A stretch of DNA of 64,000 nucleotides from UBA5738 sp964470995 (GCA_964470995.1 CAYYEP010000002.1:1-64000); one strand, 5' to 3'; counted from the stretch's first letter, positions 1-7,279 are shown. Notes: a model not told the origin generated them from the sequence alone. Numbers and translations: made by a program.

Positions 1-10
1 TTGGCAAACT

Positions 11-30
11 AAAAAACACCTCGCGGTGTC
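11..30 (-). terminator. Rho-independent terminator
   Basis: On the minus strand ACACC and GGTGT form a 5-bp stem around a GCGA tetraloop, followed by a run of T. It lies 18 bases past the stop of the 46-aa ORF and fits as the end of the two-gene minus-strand unit 398 to 48. Confidence 0.6.
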
Positions 31-47
31 CTGATTAGTCCCTGAAT

Positions 48-188
48 TTAGGTTTTCTCTTTTAAGCTGGCCATATAATCCCAATTTTCGAGCATTATAA
101 TTAGTGCTGGATTGGGGAGCCCAGTAGCTGAAAAATCAGTTGTAGCCGCTAAAAGCACCGCGTCAAACGGTGTTTTAGTTTTAATCAT
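48..188 (-). CDS. Hypothetical 46-aa microprotein
   Basis: A 46-residue ORF begins with ATG immediately after the TAG of the upstream ORF (TAG then ATG, no spacer), which suggests translational coupling. It starts MIKTKTPFDAVLLAAT and ends in a charged ASLKEKT tail; no transmembrane segment or known domain is recognised. A hairpin terminator follows its stop. The compact arrangement (coupled start, adjacent terminator) argues for a real gene, but no homology is recalled and the function is unknown. Confidence 0.45.
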   Translation of the reverse strand: MIKTKTPFDAVLLAATTDFSATGLPNPALIIMLENWDYMASLKEKT

Positions 189-398
189 CTATTTTTTAAA
201 AATTATCCGATCCACAAAGTAAAAACCGGCGCCTCCGATAAGATTGGCTATCACCGCCCCCGCCCACTCCGGCCCGGTTGGCCATCGCAATGGCGTTTTT
301 GTAAGATAAGCCACAGTTCCGGCCGAAAATATCGCCAACGTAGGAGTGCTCAACTGCCACCGCACCAAATAAAGCAAATATCTTTTTATAAATTTCAT
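189..398 (-). CDS. Small two-helix membrane protein with RWQLSTP motif
   Basis: This 69-aa protein has a basic N-terminus (MKFIKRYLLYLVRWQLSTPT), a first hydrophobic stretch at about 17-33, and a second at about 49-66 ending in VDRIIFKK. The combination of RWQLSTP and a late ANLIGGxxFYFVDR resembles a small conserved membrane protein seen widely in Patescibacteria and other bacteria; this is from memory of the pattern. The ATG at 398 is preferred over the longer reading from 434 because the protein then begins with a typical short basic leader. It is the first gene of a two-gene unit with the 46-aa ORF. Function unknown. Confidence 0.6.
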   Translation of the reverse strand: MKFIKRYLLYLVRWQLSTPTLAIFSAGTVAYLTKTPLRWPTGPEWAGAVIANLIGGAGFYFVDRIIFKK

Positions 399-538
399 AT
401 TTTTATGCTGGACATACTCTAGTGTAAACCGCAAACCTGATTAAAACAATTTCCAAACAACTCTGTTTATTGTTACTCTCTCAAATTAATGATTTAATAA
501 TTAAATAATGGTAAATAAATACTAAAAGGAAATTAGGG

Positions 539-675
539 ATCACCGAAGTATTCCTCTCCATAATTGATATATATGCCCGCAATAGCATCGGCTAAGCTTG
601 CAATTACGAATTTCTCGGTGATACTATGCTCCCGGCCCGAGCCAGATGGCTGTTCGCGGCCATCGCGGCTCTGGC
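539..675 (+). promoter_or_regulatory. Possible structured leader of superoxide reductase
   Basis: Upstream of the dfx-like gene, ATCACCGA (539-546) pairs with TCGGTGAT (615-622), and a second helix pairs GCCAGATGGC (641-650) with GCCA (659-662) and TCTGGC (670-675). Together these give a nested RNA fold ending about 30 bases before the ATG at 707. It matches no riboswitch I recognise. Part of it (CACCGAAGTATTCCT) resembles the start of the dispersed repeat, so it may instead be a decayed repeat copy. Confidence 0.35.
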
Positions 676-706
676 AACTATATTTTAATAACCTTTAAAA
701 AATAAA

Positions 707-1111
707 ATGACCCAATTCAAACAAATATACAAGTGCGCGGTTTGCGGCAATGTTATCGAAGTCTTGCACACCGGCGCCGGACAACTGGTTTGCTGCGGCC
801 AGCCCATGGGCCAAATGGCCGCTCATACCCAAGATCAAGGTTACGAAAAACACCTTCCAGTAATGGAAGACCTTCCGGCAACCGCCTGCCAAGTCAAAGA
901 TGGAGTTAAAATAAAAGTTGGCGCCGCGCCTCACCCAATGGCCGCCGACCACTATATCGAATGGATTGAGATTGATACCGCCGACGGTAAATCAGGAAAA
1001 AAATTCTTAAAGCCCGGCGAACTGCCCGAATCGGACTTCTTCACCCGCAAAGATATTGTCGGCGCCCGCTGCTATTGCAACATTCACGGCCTCTGGGAAA
1101 TGAAAATATAA
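707..1111 (+). CDS. dfx: Desulfoferrodoxin (superoxide reductase, 2Fe type)
   Basis: Reduces superoxide to hydrogen peroxide without making oxygen, a cytoplasmic oxidative-stress enzyme of anaerobes and microaerophiles. The N-terminal desulforedoxin domain (about residues 1-38) has the four iron ligands as C10-x2-C13 and a CC pair at about 29-30. The C-terminal superoxide reductase domain shows HLPVMED near residue 45, HPMAADHYIEWIEI near 77, and CYCNIHGLWE near the end, supplying the His4-Cys centre. At 134 aa it is slightly longer than the usual ~125. It sits behind a structured leader and ahead of a small membrane protein gene 15 bases downstream, possibly co-transcribed. Confidence 0.93.
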   Translation: MTQFKQIYKCAVCGNVIEVLHTGAGQLVCCGQPMGQMAAHTQDQGYEKHLPVMEDLPATACQVKDGVKIKVGAAPHPMAADHYIEWIEIDTADGKSGKKFLKPGELPESDFFTRKDIVGARCYCNIHGLWEMKI

Positions 1112-1126
1112 AAATACCAAACACTA

Positions 1127-1507
1127 ATGGATAATAAAATCGATAAATTAATATATTGGATGCCGCGTCTCTTTTCAATAATATTTGTTTTGTTTTTGGC
1201 AATGTTTTCGCTTGATGTTTTTGAACCCGGGAAAAGCGCGCAAGAAATCCTGGTTGGCTTATTTATGCATAATGTTCCGTTTTTTTTGCTGGCGGCGGTC
1301 GTGGCAATTTCGTGGAAACATGAGGTAGTGGGAGGAATCACCTTCATTGCCGCCGGATTATTTTATATCGCCATGACTACGGCCGGTGCGGCAAAAAATG
1401 GCTTCGAATGGTATATGCTTTCTTGGTTCCTGACAATTTCAGGTCCGGCATTTTTAATTGGCGGCCTGTATTTGGCCTCCTGGCGGCGCAATAAATCGCG
1501 AGAATAA
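1127..1507 (+). CDS. DUF7670-like small membrane protein
   Basis: A 126-aa integral membrane protein with four hydrophobic stretches (about 14-30, 44-62, 68-86, 95-118) and a basic C-terminus (SWRRNKSRE). The opening lines (IYWMPRLFSIIFVLFLAMFSLD) and FEPG followed by GLFMHNVP are characteristic of a small family of unknown role I associate with DUF7670. It follows the superoxide reductase with a 15-base gap and may share its transcript; a functional link is only inferred. The dispersed repeat begins right at its stop codon. Confidence 0.65.
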   Translation: MDNKIDKLIYWMPRLFSIIFVLFLAMFSLDVFEPGKSAQEILVGLFMHNVPFFLLAAVVAISWKHEVVGGITFIAAGLFYIAMTTAGAAKNGFEWYMLSWFLTISGPAFLIGGLYLASWRRNKSRE

Positions 1508-1650
1508 ACTACCCCGGGGCAGAAACACCGAGGTATTCCTTCCGCTCCGCTTACGCTATGTGTTAGAAAAAGTTTGCTTATAGCCTCCGCTACGGGCAGC
1601 CATTCGTCCCCGTGGCAAAGCCGGCGGGGCGTTTTGACATATAAATAAAC
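1503..1650 (+). repeat. Dispersed intergenic repeat, long form, copy 1
   Basis: About 148 bp beginning AATAAACTACCCCGGGG and ending ATATAAATAAAC. Shared blocks with other copies include GGTATTCCTTCCGCTCCGCT, CTTACGCTA, TAGCCTCCGCTACG, CAGCCATTCGTCCCC and CCGGCGGGG. It contains a 3' hairpin-forming CCCCG...CGGGG segment. It lies between convergent genes. Confidence 0.75.
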
Positions 1651-1683
1651 TTACACCCCAAAAACAAGCTGCGCAAACACGCT

Positions 1684-1709
1684 AAAAGCCGCCCTTTAGG
1701 ACGGCTTTT
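1684..1709. terminator. Bidirectional terminator hairpin
   Basis: AAAAGCCG-CCC and GG-A-CGGCTTTT form an imperfect hairpin with a TTTA loop and A/T flanks on both sides. It separates the plus-strand membrane protein gene from the minus-strand SWIB gene. Confidence 0.7.
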
Positions 1710-1736
1710 CGTAAATCGATCGCCAAGAAACGCGCT

Positions 1737-1994
1737 TTATGAAAGATGAGCGGAGACCAGCTTGGTCATCTCAAACATATTTACCACTTTCTTGCCGCCA
1801 AACACTGCCTGTAGATTAGCGTCGGCATTGATATTGCGCTTATTCTTGGCATCCTGCAGGTCATTCTTCTTTATATAGGCCCAAAGATTTTTCACCACCT
1901 CGGATCTGGGCATCGGCCCCTTACCAACAATCACGGCGAGCGTCTCACTGACGTTCATCGGCTTCATAAAAGCCGCATTAGCTTTTTTTGCCAT
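1737..1994 (-). CDS. SWIB/MDM2 domain protein
   Basis: An 85-aa protein that is almost entirely one SWIB domain: MAKKANAAFMKPMNVSETLAVIVG, then PMPRSEVVKNLWAYIKKNDLQD, then NADANLQAVFGGKKVVNMFEMTKLVSAHL. The pattern of RSEVVK-LW-YIK and F-MTKL is diagnostic. Stand-alone SWIB proteins occur in Chlamydiae and in Patescibacteria and are thought to act in chromatin or topoisomerase contexts; the role here is not known. The ATG at 1994 is chosen over the longer reading because the upstream residues (SISKIIKK) are not family-like. It is monocistronic, ending at a bidirectional hairpin. Confidence 0.85.
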   Translation of the reverse strand: MAKKANAAFMKPMNVSETLAVIVGKGPMPRSEVVKNLWAYIKKNDLQDAKNKRNINADANLQAVFGGKKVVNMFEMTKLVSAHLS

Positions 1995-2181
1995 TTTTTT
2001 TATTATTTTGCTTATGCTTAATAGAGCATAGCACATATCCGTTTTGAAAAACAAGCAAATACATCTCTTACGCCAATCTTGACCGAACCAACTTACTATG
2101 ATTTAATTACCACGGCTTCTTCTAAAACTATTGCAGAAGTAATCACTTTTGTCACAGGAAGATAAGAAAAACCCATTTTTT

Positions 2182-2925
2182 TTATATTCTCGAGTACGGC
2201 AAAGGCAGCTTGCCGTAAAGCTGACGGAAAATCACTTTTTGAAAATCCGCCAACTGTTTGTTTTCAATGATCAAAACCCGTTCTGTATTCAAGTCGATAA
2301 AAAGCATCCGGTCGTCGTAAACAATCTGAATAATATTCTGGTCAAACAGGTCTGCCTGCGGCAGGATATATTTCACAAACCTCTCCAGCCGCGGTTTTTT
2401 GCGCGCCCCCGAAACCGGGTTGCTGATAACCATTCTTTCCAGTTTTTTCGCGTCGCGTCGCTTTCGATAATCCGGCGAAAGGTATTTATTCACCTTATCC
2501 AGGTCTTTTTCCGAAGTATAGCGGTAAAAAGTCCCGCCGCGTTGCATATGGTCGATCACATCGTCAAATGCCGCCCTGATACCTTCAAAACCGCTCAAGA
2601 GCCGTATCTCTTTTTGCCGGTACCTGTCCTCGGCAATCGACCGGTAAGCGATTTCTTTTGAAACCCGCACCGAAATTTCCGAAAACACGGCACTAATCAC
2701 GCCCGAACTGGCCGCATTGTACAATTTCCGTTTTCCTTTTTTTGTGACAAAAATAAACCTCTTGCGCGACAACGCGTCCAATGCCCGGTAAACTGCAGGT
2801 CGATGCAAACCCGCGGCCGCGCAAACAGCCGTCGCGCTCATCGAACCCCCGCTATGAAGCAATTTATAAACAGCGTCGCTATGTTTGGGCAGCCCCAAAC
2901 GCTTAAAGATTTCCTTTATATCCAT
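2182..2925 (-). CDS. TrmB-family transcriptional regulator
   Basis: A 247-aa protein with an N-terminal winged helix-turn-helix (about 1-70: MDIKEIFKRLGLPKHSDAVY, then SATAVCAAAGLHRPAVYRAL and KRFIFVTKKGKRKLY) followed by a C-terminal domain of about 170 residues containing an FEGIRAAFDDVIDHMQRG segment typical of TrmB-like regulators. This family in archaea and some bacteria senses sugars; no ligand can be assigned here. ATG at 2925 is preferred; an in-frame TTG at 2958 exists. A good sigma-70 promoter lies at 3012-3040. It is divergent from apt, a possible but untested target. Confidence 0.75.
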   Translation of the reverse strand: MDIKEIFKRLGLPKHSDAVYKLLHSGGSMSATAVCAAAGLHRPAVYRALDALSRKRFIFVTKKGKRKLYNAASSGVISAVFSEISVRVSKEIAYRSIAEDRYRQKEIRLLSGFEGIRAAFDDVIDHMQRGGTFYRYTSEKDLDKVNKYLSPDYRKRRDAKKLERMVISNPVSGARKKPRLERFVKYILPQADLFDQNIIQIVYDDRMLFIDLNTERVLIIENKQLADFQKVIFRQLYGKLPLPYSRI

Positions 2926-3011
2926 ATAATTTGAATGATAAATTTTGCTTTTAGGCAAAAAATTAAGCGATTGCCTATTGTTGGTATTTGTCTCGCGCTC
3001 AACTTTAAAAT

Positions 3012-3040
3012 ATTATACTTTTTTTAGTACATTTTTTCAA
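3012..3040 (-). promoter_or_regulatory. Sigma-70 promoter of the TrmB-type gene
   Basis: On the minus strand a TTGAAA (-35, 3035-3040), 17-base spacer and TATAAT (-10, 3012-3017) form a near-consensus promoter about 85 bases upstream of the ATG at 2925. Confidence 0.75.
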
Positions 3041-3117
3041 TTCTTTCTGCGTGATTACCAGATAGGTGGTAAGTTGCAAGTATTAAAGCACTTTATAAAC
3101 AAAGTATGGAGGTAAAA

Positions 3118-3627
3118 ATGGAACTAAAGGATTATATCCGTGATGTGGCTGATTTCCCAATCCCGGGCACCGTCTTTAAAGATATTTCTCCCCTGCTTGC
3201 CAATCCAAAAGCCCTCAAAAAAACTGCCTCCCTTATCGCGGCCGAATGGCACGACTCGATCGACTCGCTCGCCGCCCTCGATGCCCGCGGATTCATCTTT
3301 GGGGGAATTCTGGCCTGCGATATGAATGTACCTCTAGCGATGCTGCGCAAACGCGGCAAACTCCCCGGCGCCACCCGGCAAGTTTCCTACGACCTTGAAT
3401 ATGGCAGCGCTATCCTCGAAGCGGTATCTGACGCTTTTCCAAACGGTTCACGCGTGCTTATAATCGACGACCTGCTTGCTACCGGCGGCACCGCAAAAGC
3501 CGCCTGCGAACTGATCGAAACATGCGGCGCCAAGGTTGCTGGGTGCGCGTTCGTAGTGGAACTGACCGCTCTTGATGGCCGCAAAGCCCTCAATGGTCGC
3601 GCTCTCCAATCGCTGATCAAATACTAG
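3118..3627 (+). CDS. apt: Adenine phosphoribosyltransferase
   Basis: Converts adenine and PRPP to AMP, a purine salvage step well suited to an organism with reduced nucleotide synthesis. The 169-aa product has ADFPIPGTVFKDISPLL near the start and the PRPP-binding loop VLIIDDLLATGGTAKAA at about 113-129, both typical of Apt. The ATG at 3118 is chosen over the in-frame ATG at 3106 because a strong GGAGG (3108-3112) sits five bases ahead of 3118 and overlaps the earlier start. It heads an operon with a NUDIX hydrolase (12 bases on, SD overlapping the apt stop) and an unknown gene. Confidence 0.93.
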   Translation: MELKDYIRDVADFPIPGTVFKDISPLLANPKALKKTASLIAAEWHDSIDSLAALDARGFIFGGILACDMNVPLAMLRKRGKLPGATRQVSYDLEYGSAILEAVSDAFPNGSRVLIIDDLLATGGTAKAACELIETCGAKVAGCAFVVELTALDGRKALNGRALQSLIKY

Positions 3628-3639
3628 GAGGTTTCTGAA

Positions 3640-4068
3640 ATGGATGAAAGAATAATAATTTGTGCCGATGTGATCGCCGAATATAACGGCAAGATAGTCC
3701 TTGTCCGGCGGCTAGATACGCCGGCAGGCCTCGCCTTTCCCGGCGGAAAACAAAACCCAAATGAACTTCTTTCCCAGACCGCTCGCCGCGAAATGATTGA
3801 AGAAACGGGATTGAATTTATTAATCGAAGGAGTGCTCTCGACATTCGCGAAGACTCATCGCGACCCGCGCGGCCGCCGAATATCTACGGTATTCACGGGA
3901 TACGCCGCCGGCACGCCAAAAAACGAACCGGAAAAAACTGAAATCATATTGGTAGCAATCGAAAAAATTTCCGGCCTCAAAAACCACTTAATCTTTGATC
4001 ACGGCAAAATACTGGATAGATATCTGGAAACAAAAAAGATTGGAACTGGAGGAAGTAAAAATGGCTAA
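3640..4068 (+). CDS. NUDIX hydrolase
   Basis: Hydrolyses a nucleoside diphosphate linked to another moiety; the substrate cannot be predicted. The 142-aa protein has a complete NUDIX box, GxxxxxExxxxxxxREMIEETGL, beginning at GGKQNPNE (about residue 32). A strong AGGAGG lies upstream and overlaps the apt stop codon. Its last eight bases overlap the start of the next gene, so the three genes apt, NUDIX and the unknown ORF are very likely one operon. The link to purine salvage suggests a role in nucleotide-pool cleaning or NAD/ADP-ribose turnover, but that is inference. Confidence 0.88.
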   Translation: MDERIIICADVIAEYNGKIVLVRRLDTPAGLAFPGGKQNPNELLSQTARREMIEETGLNLLIEGVLSTFAKTHRDPRGRRISTVFTGYAAGTPKNEPEKTEIILVAIEKISGLKNHLIFDHGKILDRYLETKKIGTGGSKNG

Positions 4069-4381
4069 CAAAATAAAACCAATAAAACCCGGCGAAGTTT
4101 CCAAAAAGAAGAAACAGGATATCCCCGACGCGGTCTTCGAGGCGTTCAACGAACTCATAACCGAGAATTACAACAACGGAGTAGCCAAGATATACACTAA
4201 AGATATCGTCGCCCGTATAACCGCTAAAGGGTTCAACCGCAACGAGATATTTAAAAAAGGCTGGCTCGACATCGAAGATATCTACGACAATGCCGGTTGG
4301 ACCGTAGAATACGACCACCCCGGCTGGGATGAGAATTACGAGGAACATTTTACCTTCACCGACCGCAAAACCCGCCGCTAG
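4061..4381 (+). CDS. Conserved-looking hypothetical protein, 106 aa
   Basis: Soluble 106-aa protein with a Lys-rich N-terminus (residues 1-20), then a helical segment (DAVFEAFNELITENYNNG), a basic middle (KIYTKDIVARITAKGFNRN), and a Trp/Tyr/Asp-rich end (WTVEYDHPGWDENYEEHFTF). No known domain is recognised; the compact alpha/beta pattern and many aromatic residues suggest a folded protein. The start at 4061 has a GGAGGAAG ribosome site and overlaps the NUDIX stop by eight bases, indicating coupling. A hairpin terminator follows. Function unknown. Confidence 0.75.
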   Translation: MANKIKPIKPGEVSKKKKQDIPDAVFEAFNELITENYNNGVAKIYTKDIVARITAKGFNRNEIFKKGWLDIEDIYDNAGWTVEYDHPGWDENYEEHFTFTDRKTRR

Positions 4382-4387
4382 TCATTG

Positions 4388-4426
4388 TCCGTTCCAAATC
4401 CCAAGCTTTGCGAACGGATTTTTTTG
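4388..4426 (+). terminator. Terminator of the apt operon
   Basis: TCCGTTC (4388-4394) pairs with GAACGGA (4412-4418), followed directly by seven T. The loop is long and contains AAGCTT. Confidence 0.7.
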
Positions 4427-4477
4427 TAGGAAAATAAAGAATAGGCCACACAATCCATACATATTAACGCTAGCGAT

Positions 4478-4506
4478 TTGCTTTACTTCCATATATAACC
4501 TATACT
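4478..4506 (+). promoter_or_regulatory. Promoter of engB
   Basis: TTGCTT (4478-4483), 17-base spacer, TATACT (4501-4506). The predicted start site is roughly ten bases before the ATG at 4522, giving an almost leaderless mRNA, and no Shine-Dalgarno sequence is evident. Confidence 0.65.
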
Positions 4507-4521
4507 TGCGCCACCATTCAT

Positions 4522-5088
4522 ATGAAAATACAATCGGCTCAATTCACCAAAGGAATCACCAACTGCGACACCATTGTCGACGATGGAATTCCCCAGATCG
4601 CGTTTATCGGACGGTCAAACTCGGGCAAATCCAGTGTTATCAACTCCTTGGTCGATAACAATAATTTGGCAAGGATAAGCTCTTTCCCAGGCCGCACCCA
4701 ACAGATAAATTTCTTTCTGGTAAACAAATCCGTGTATTTTGTCGATTTGCCGGGATACGGGTACGCTAAGGTTCCATATCGGGTTAAAGAAGGCATCCGG
4801 ACAATGATAAATAAATATTTTTTTGTTTCCGGCTGCCAACAAAAAACCGTGGTTTTAATCATCGACGCCAAAGTCGGCCCGACCAAGGACGACCTGGAAT
4901 TTGTCGCCGCGCTGGATGAATACAAAAAAAACGTCATTATCCTCGCAAACAAAATCGATAAGCTGAACAAAGAAAAACACGAGCCCCAATTAAAAATGAT
5001 CAAAGAAGTTATGGGAGGCCATAAGGTCATTCCTTATTCGGCAAAGAAATTAATCGGAGTCAAAGAATTGCTGGCCGAAATATTGTAG
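4522..5088 (+). CDS. engB: Ribosome biogenesis GTPase EngB/YsxC
   Basis: Essential GTPase for assembly of the large ribosomal subunit. The 188-aa protein has G1 GRSNSGKSS (about 34-42), a G2 region with FPGRTQQINFF, G3 DLPGYGYAKV (about 76-85), G4 NKIDK (about 143-147), and G5 YSAKK near the end. Length matches the family (~190). It is monocistronic with its own promoter. The GTPase signature order and the GYGYA motif make the assignment secure. Confidence 0.95.
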   Translation: MKIQSAQFTKGITNCDTIVDDGIPQIAFIGRSNSGKSSVINSLVDNNNLARISSFPGRTQQINFFLVNKSVYFVDLPGYGYAKVPYRVKEGIRTMINKYFFVSGCQQKTVVLIIDAKVGPTKDDLEFVAALDEYKKNVIILANKIDKLNKEKHEPQLKMIKEVMGGHKVIPYSAKKLIGVKELLAEIL

Positions 5089-5142
5089 CGCAAACAAAAA
5101 AACGGGAAATCTCCTTTTTTTTGATCGTTTGCAAAAAAATTT

Positions 5143-5274
5143 CTATTTTTTCTCTTCCGATTTTGCCTCTGCGACAAGTTCCGCTACCGGCTCCTTCTTC
5201 TCTTCGCCTTTGTCACTGATCATGTTGGCTTGCACGCAATCCGCCCGGAAAAAAGATACCGCCCCGCCCGCCAA
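5143..5274 (-). CDS. Possible small membrane-tail ORF
   Basis: On the minus strand an ORF of 43 codons from a TTG (or 26 from an internal ATG at 5223) reads a short hydrophobic segment (LAGGAVSFF) followed by a very charged Glu/Lys tail ending EAKSEEKK. The Glu/Lys tail resembles ends of small membrane proteins, but there is no clear ribosome site or promoter. It fills the gap between two plus-strand genes and may be a relic. Low confidence. Confidence 0.25.
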   Translation of the reverse strand: MAGGAVSFFRADCVQANMISDKGEEKKEPVAELVAEAKSEEKK

Positions 5275-5342
5275 AATTACGAAACCGATTGATTTTTACC
5301 ACAGGTACGTTAGGTTAAAAATATACTATAACCAATAAGTCT

Positions 5343-6173
5343 ATGGCATTCTGGGAAAAAATAACCGACATCGGCAACATTGAGGACCGCCGCGGCGCCA
5401 TCATGGGAATTGGCATTACCGGCATCGCACTGGCAATAGGCGCCGGCATTCTATCGGGCAATTCCGCCGAAGAAATATTTAACCGCGCCTTGAATATGAT
5501 ACCGGCGAGCTCAATAGAGCAAATAGTTCAATCTGTAACTTCCGGAGAATTTCCCGTAAACGAATATGCAGGAAAAGACGAATACGAATTATTTGCATCC
5601 CGCGTGCTTGGTTCGGGCAACGCGGCTTGGGAAAGAACTTTCAAGGATCAAGGTAAAATATACTCCGGTCCCACCTTGGTTCTTTTCCGCACCGCGACCG
5701 CAACCGGTTGCGGACTTGCCGATTCTCGCATCGGCCCTTTCTACTGCCCAGTCGATCAAAAGATATATCTTGACGAAACTTTTTTTGACGATCTAACCGC
5801 GTATTACGGGGCAAAAGGCGGCGACGTCGCGCAAGCATACGTTATCGCGCACGAACTCGGCCATCACGTTCAATATCTAATGGGTTCTTTGGATAACCAA
5901 AGCAATTCCAATGAAGACTCCATAAAAATCGAATTGCAAGCCGACTGCTATGCCGGCATTTGGGCCAACAGCCTGGCCGACAAAAATGTCTTTGAAAAAA
6001 ACGAGATCACGGAAGCAATGGACGCGGCCGCGGCCGTCGGCGACGACCGGATCCAGCAAAAAATCGAAGGCAGAATAACTCCGGAAAACTGGACTCATGG
6101 GTCTTCCGCCCAGCGTGTCGAATGGTTCACCCGCGGCTGGGAGCAAGGAACAATGGAAGCCTGCGCCATTTAA
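5343..6173 (+). CDS. Neutral zinc metallopeptidase (YpfJ family)
   Basis: A 276-aa membrane-anchored member of the putative neutral zinc metallopeptidase family (PF04228). It begins FWEKITDIGNIEDRRG, then a hydrophobic helix at about 22-41, and carries HELGHHVQ (about 166-173) with the downstream ELQADCYAGIW motif that supplies the third zinc ligand. CGLADSRIGPFYCPVDQKIY is also typical. The catalytic domain faces the outside by family precedent; substrates are unknown. It is followed after a promoter-like TATAAT by a 47-aa microprotein. Confidence 0.9.
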   Translation: MAFWEKITDIGNIEDRRGAIMGIGITGIALAIGAGILSGNSAEEIFNRALNMIPASSIEQIVQSVTSGEFPVNEYAGKDEYELFASRVLGSGNAAWERTFKDQGKIYSGPTLVLFRTATATGCGLADSRIGPFYCPVDQKIYLDETFFDDLTAYYGAKGGDVAQAYVIAHELGHHVQYLMGSLDNQSNSNEDSIKIELQADCYAGIWANSLADKNVFEKNEITEAMDAAAAVGDDRIQQKIEGRITPENWTHGSSAQRVEWFTRGWEQGTMEACAI

Positions 6174-6224
6174 TTTTTTTAAATTTCGGCGGTATAATAC
6201 AACAAAAAACATACCCCAAAAAAC

Positions 6225-6368
6225 ATGAATGACAAAACTCAAGGAACAATGTCGATAATCGCCGCGTTTTTCGTGATTTTCACAAATATGCTCAACCCGA
6301 TGGTATCGTTTACCATTGCGGTGGCGGCATTAGCCGGATTGGGAATTTATAATTTTGTTAAAAAATAA
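6225..6368 (+). CDS. 47-aa single-helix membrane microprotein
   Basis: ATG at 6225 opens a 47-residue ORF: a short polar start (MNDKTQGTM), then almost continuous hydrophobic sequence containing NMLNPMVSF and a C-terminal KK. It can form one or two membrane helices. A TATAAT (6193-6198) lies about 30 bases upstream and a strong terminator follows at 6403, so it looks like an independent small transcription unit. No family is recognised. Confidence 0.55.
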   Translation: MNDKTQGTMSIIAAFFVIFTNMLNPMVSFTIAVAALAGLGIYNFVKK

Positions 6369-6402
6369 TTCCGGGCAACCACTGCCGCAACATCAAAAAA
6401 AG

Positions 6403-6425
6403 ACGCCGCCCAAAGCGGCGTTTTA
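6403..6425 (+). terminator. Rho-independent terminator
   Basis: ACGCCGC (6403-6409) and GCGGCGT (6415-6421) form a 7-bp stem with a 5-base loop followed by TTTAT. Confidence 0.75.
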
Positions 6426-6517
6426 TGGGTTAATGCATCATTTTTTCTTTTCCAAATAATTTTGACAGGCAAAAATGATATATTCTTTATCATTTTTGTT
6501 TACCGCGCACCAAACCA

Positions 6518-6549
6518 AAAATAAAAAAATAAGCCCTAAATTCGGGCTT
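6518..6549 (-). terminator. Terminator of the yggT/glsB operon
   Basis: On the minus strand AAGCCC (from 6549) pairs with GGGCTT, followed by ATTTTTTTATTTTT. The first arm overlaps the TAA of the ORF ending at 6548, so that reading frame ends exactly at a terminator, which supports its being a true gene end. Confidence 0.75.
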
Positions 6550-7149
6550 ACAATAACATATGCTTTGTTTTCTTTGTCCTCAGCACCTCTGACTCGACTG
6601 CGAAAGTATCTCTCCCTACCCTCAATCCGAAAAAGGGTCCATTGCCTTTCTGTGAAATCCGTGACGCGAATATCATTTCCGCCACTTTGGGAGTGACAAA
6701 ATAAAGGTTGATTATCGCGTCTGGCTCGGGTCTCCAGTAACTAAGGTTATTGGTATCAAGCGCGGTTCCCTGATTAATCAAGGCCCCGACCCGACTTCCA
6801 AAGCTTCTTTCTCGGCAACCTCATCGATTCCCCCTCGGAAATTATTACCCAATAGAATCCCTTTACTTTGTGATCCCCTGGTCGCTCCGCCATAAACATC
6901 AGGAGACTTGGGAATCAAATAAGACTCGTAGTGAATTTCCCTCTTCGATACCACCGACTTTATCTCAATTGAACGGAATAGGGCGATCGCGAATCCCGGA
7001 GTCCTACTCTCGGCAAGAATTTGCGCGGCAATCCCCACATCCGAACTAGCGGAAAAATACCACTGCCGGATTTCAAATTTCCTCAACTTTTCATTCCACA
7101 CCGCCCATCCGTCGCGCCAAGTTTGAAACCGCGCCACATCATAATCCAT
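6548..7149 (-). pseudogene. Unknown gene split by a -1 frameshift
   Basis: Two minus-strand frames abut: one from ATG at 7149 to TGA at 6778, the next continuing from about 6785 to TAA at 6548. Reading the end of the first frame as EALEVGSG and shifting by -1 gives ALINQGTALDTNN without interruption, so the pair is best read as one ~195-aa product broken near GGTCGGGG. The second frame could alternatively start at a TTG overlapping the TGA. The protein is soluble (RFQTWRDGWAVWNEK, then RTPGFAIALFRS) and unrecognised. It overlaps the 3' end of the glsB-like gene and ends at a strong terminator. Sequencing error, true decay or recoding are all possible. Confidence 0.45.
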
Positions 7150-7274
7150 CCGCCCAACGCCGCGCCAATGATACCAAGGACGATATCAAGCAACAAGCCG
7201 TTGCCGCCGCCCGTAATCATTGATGCTGTCAAACCCACTAATGCTCCAAAAACAATCCAAACAAGTATTGACAT
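7083..7274 (-). CDS. GlsB/YeaQ/YmgE family protein, C-terminally altered
   Basis: 63-aa membrane protein beginning MSILVWIVFGALVGLTASMI with GLLLDIVLGIIGAALGGWIM, the hallmark of the transglycosylase-associated (GlsB) family. Full family members (~80 aa) continue with a third helix; here the sequence after GGWIM becomes polar (MWRGFKLGATDGRCGMKS) and stops. The last 67 bases overlap the next ORF. It lies six bases after yggT, in one operon. The missing third helix suggests truncation by a junction or frameshift at about 7147. Family roles are general stress related and poorly defined. Confidence 0.7.
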   Translation of the reverse strand: MSILVWIVFGALVGLTASMITGGGNGLLLDIVLGIIGAALGGWIMMWRGFKLGATDGRCGMKS

Positions 7275-7279
7275 AATCT

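Noticed and set aside
5129..5338. Plus-strand 69-aa frame between engB and the metallopeptidase
   Set aside because: Ser/Phe-rich low-complexity sequence without ribosome site; it is the complement of a charged Glu/Lys stretch on the other strand.
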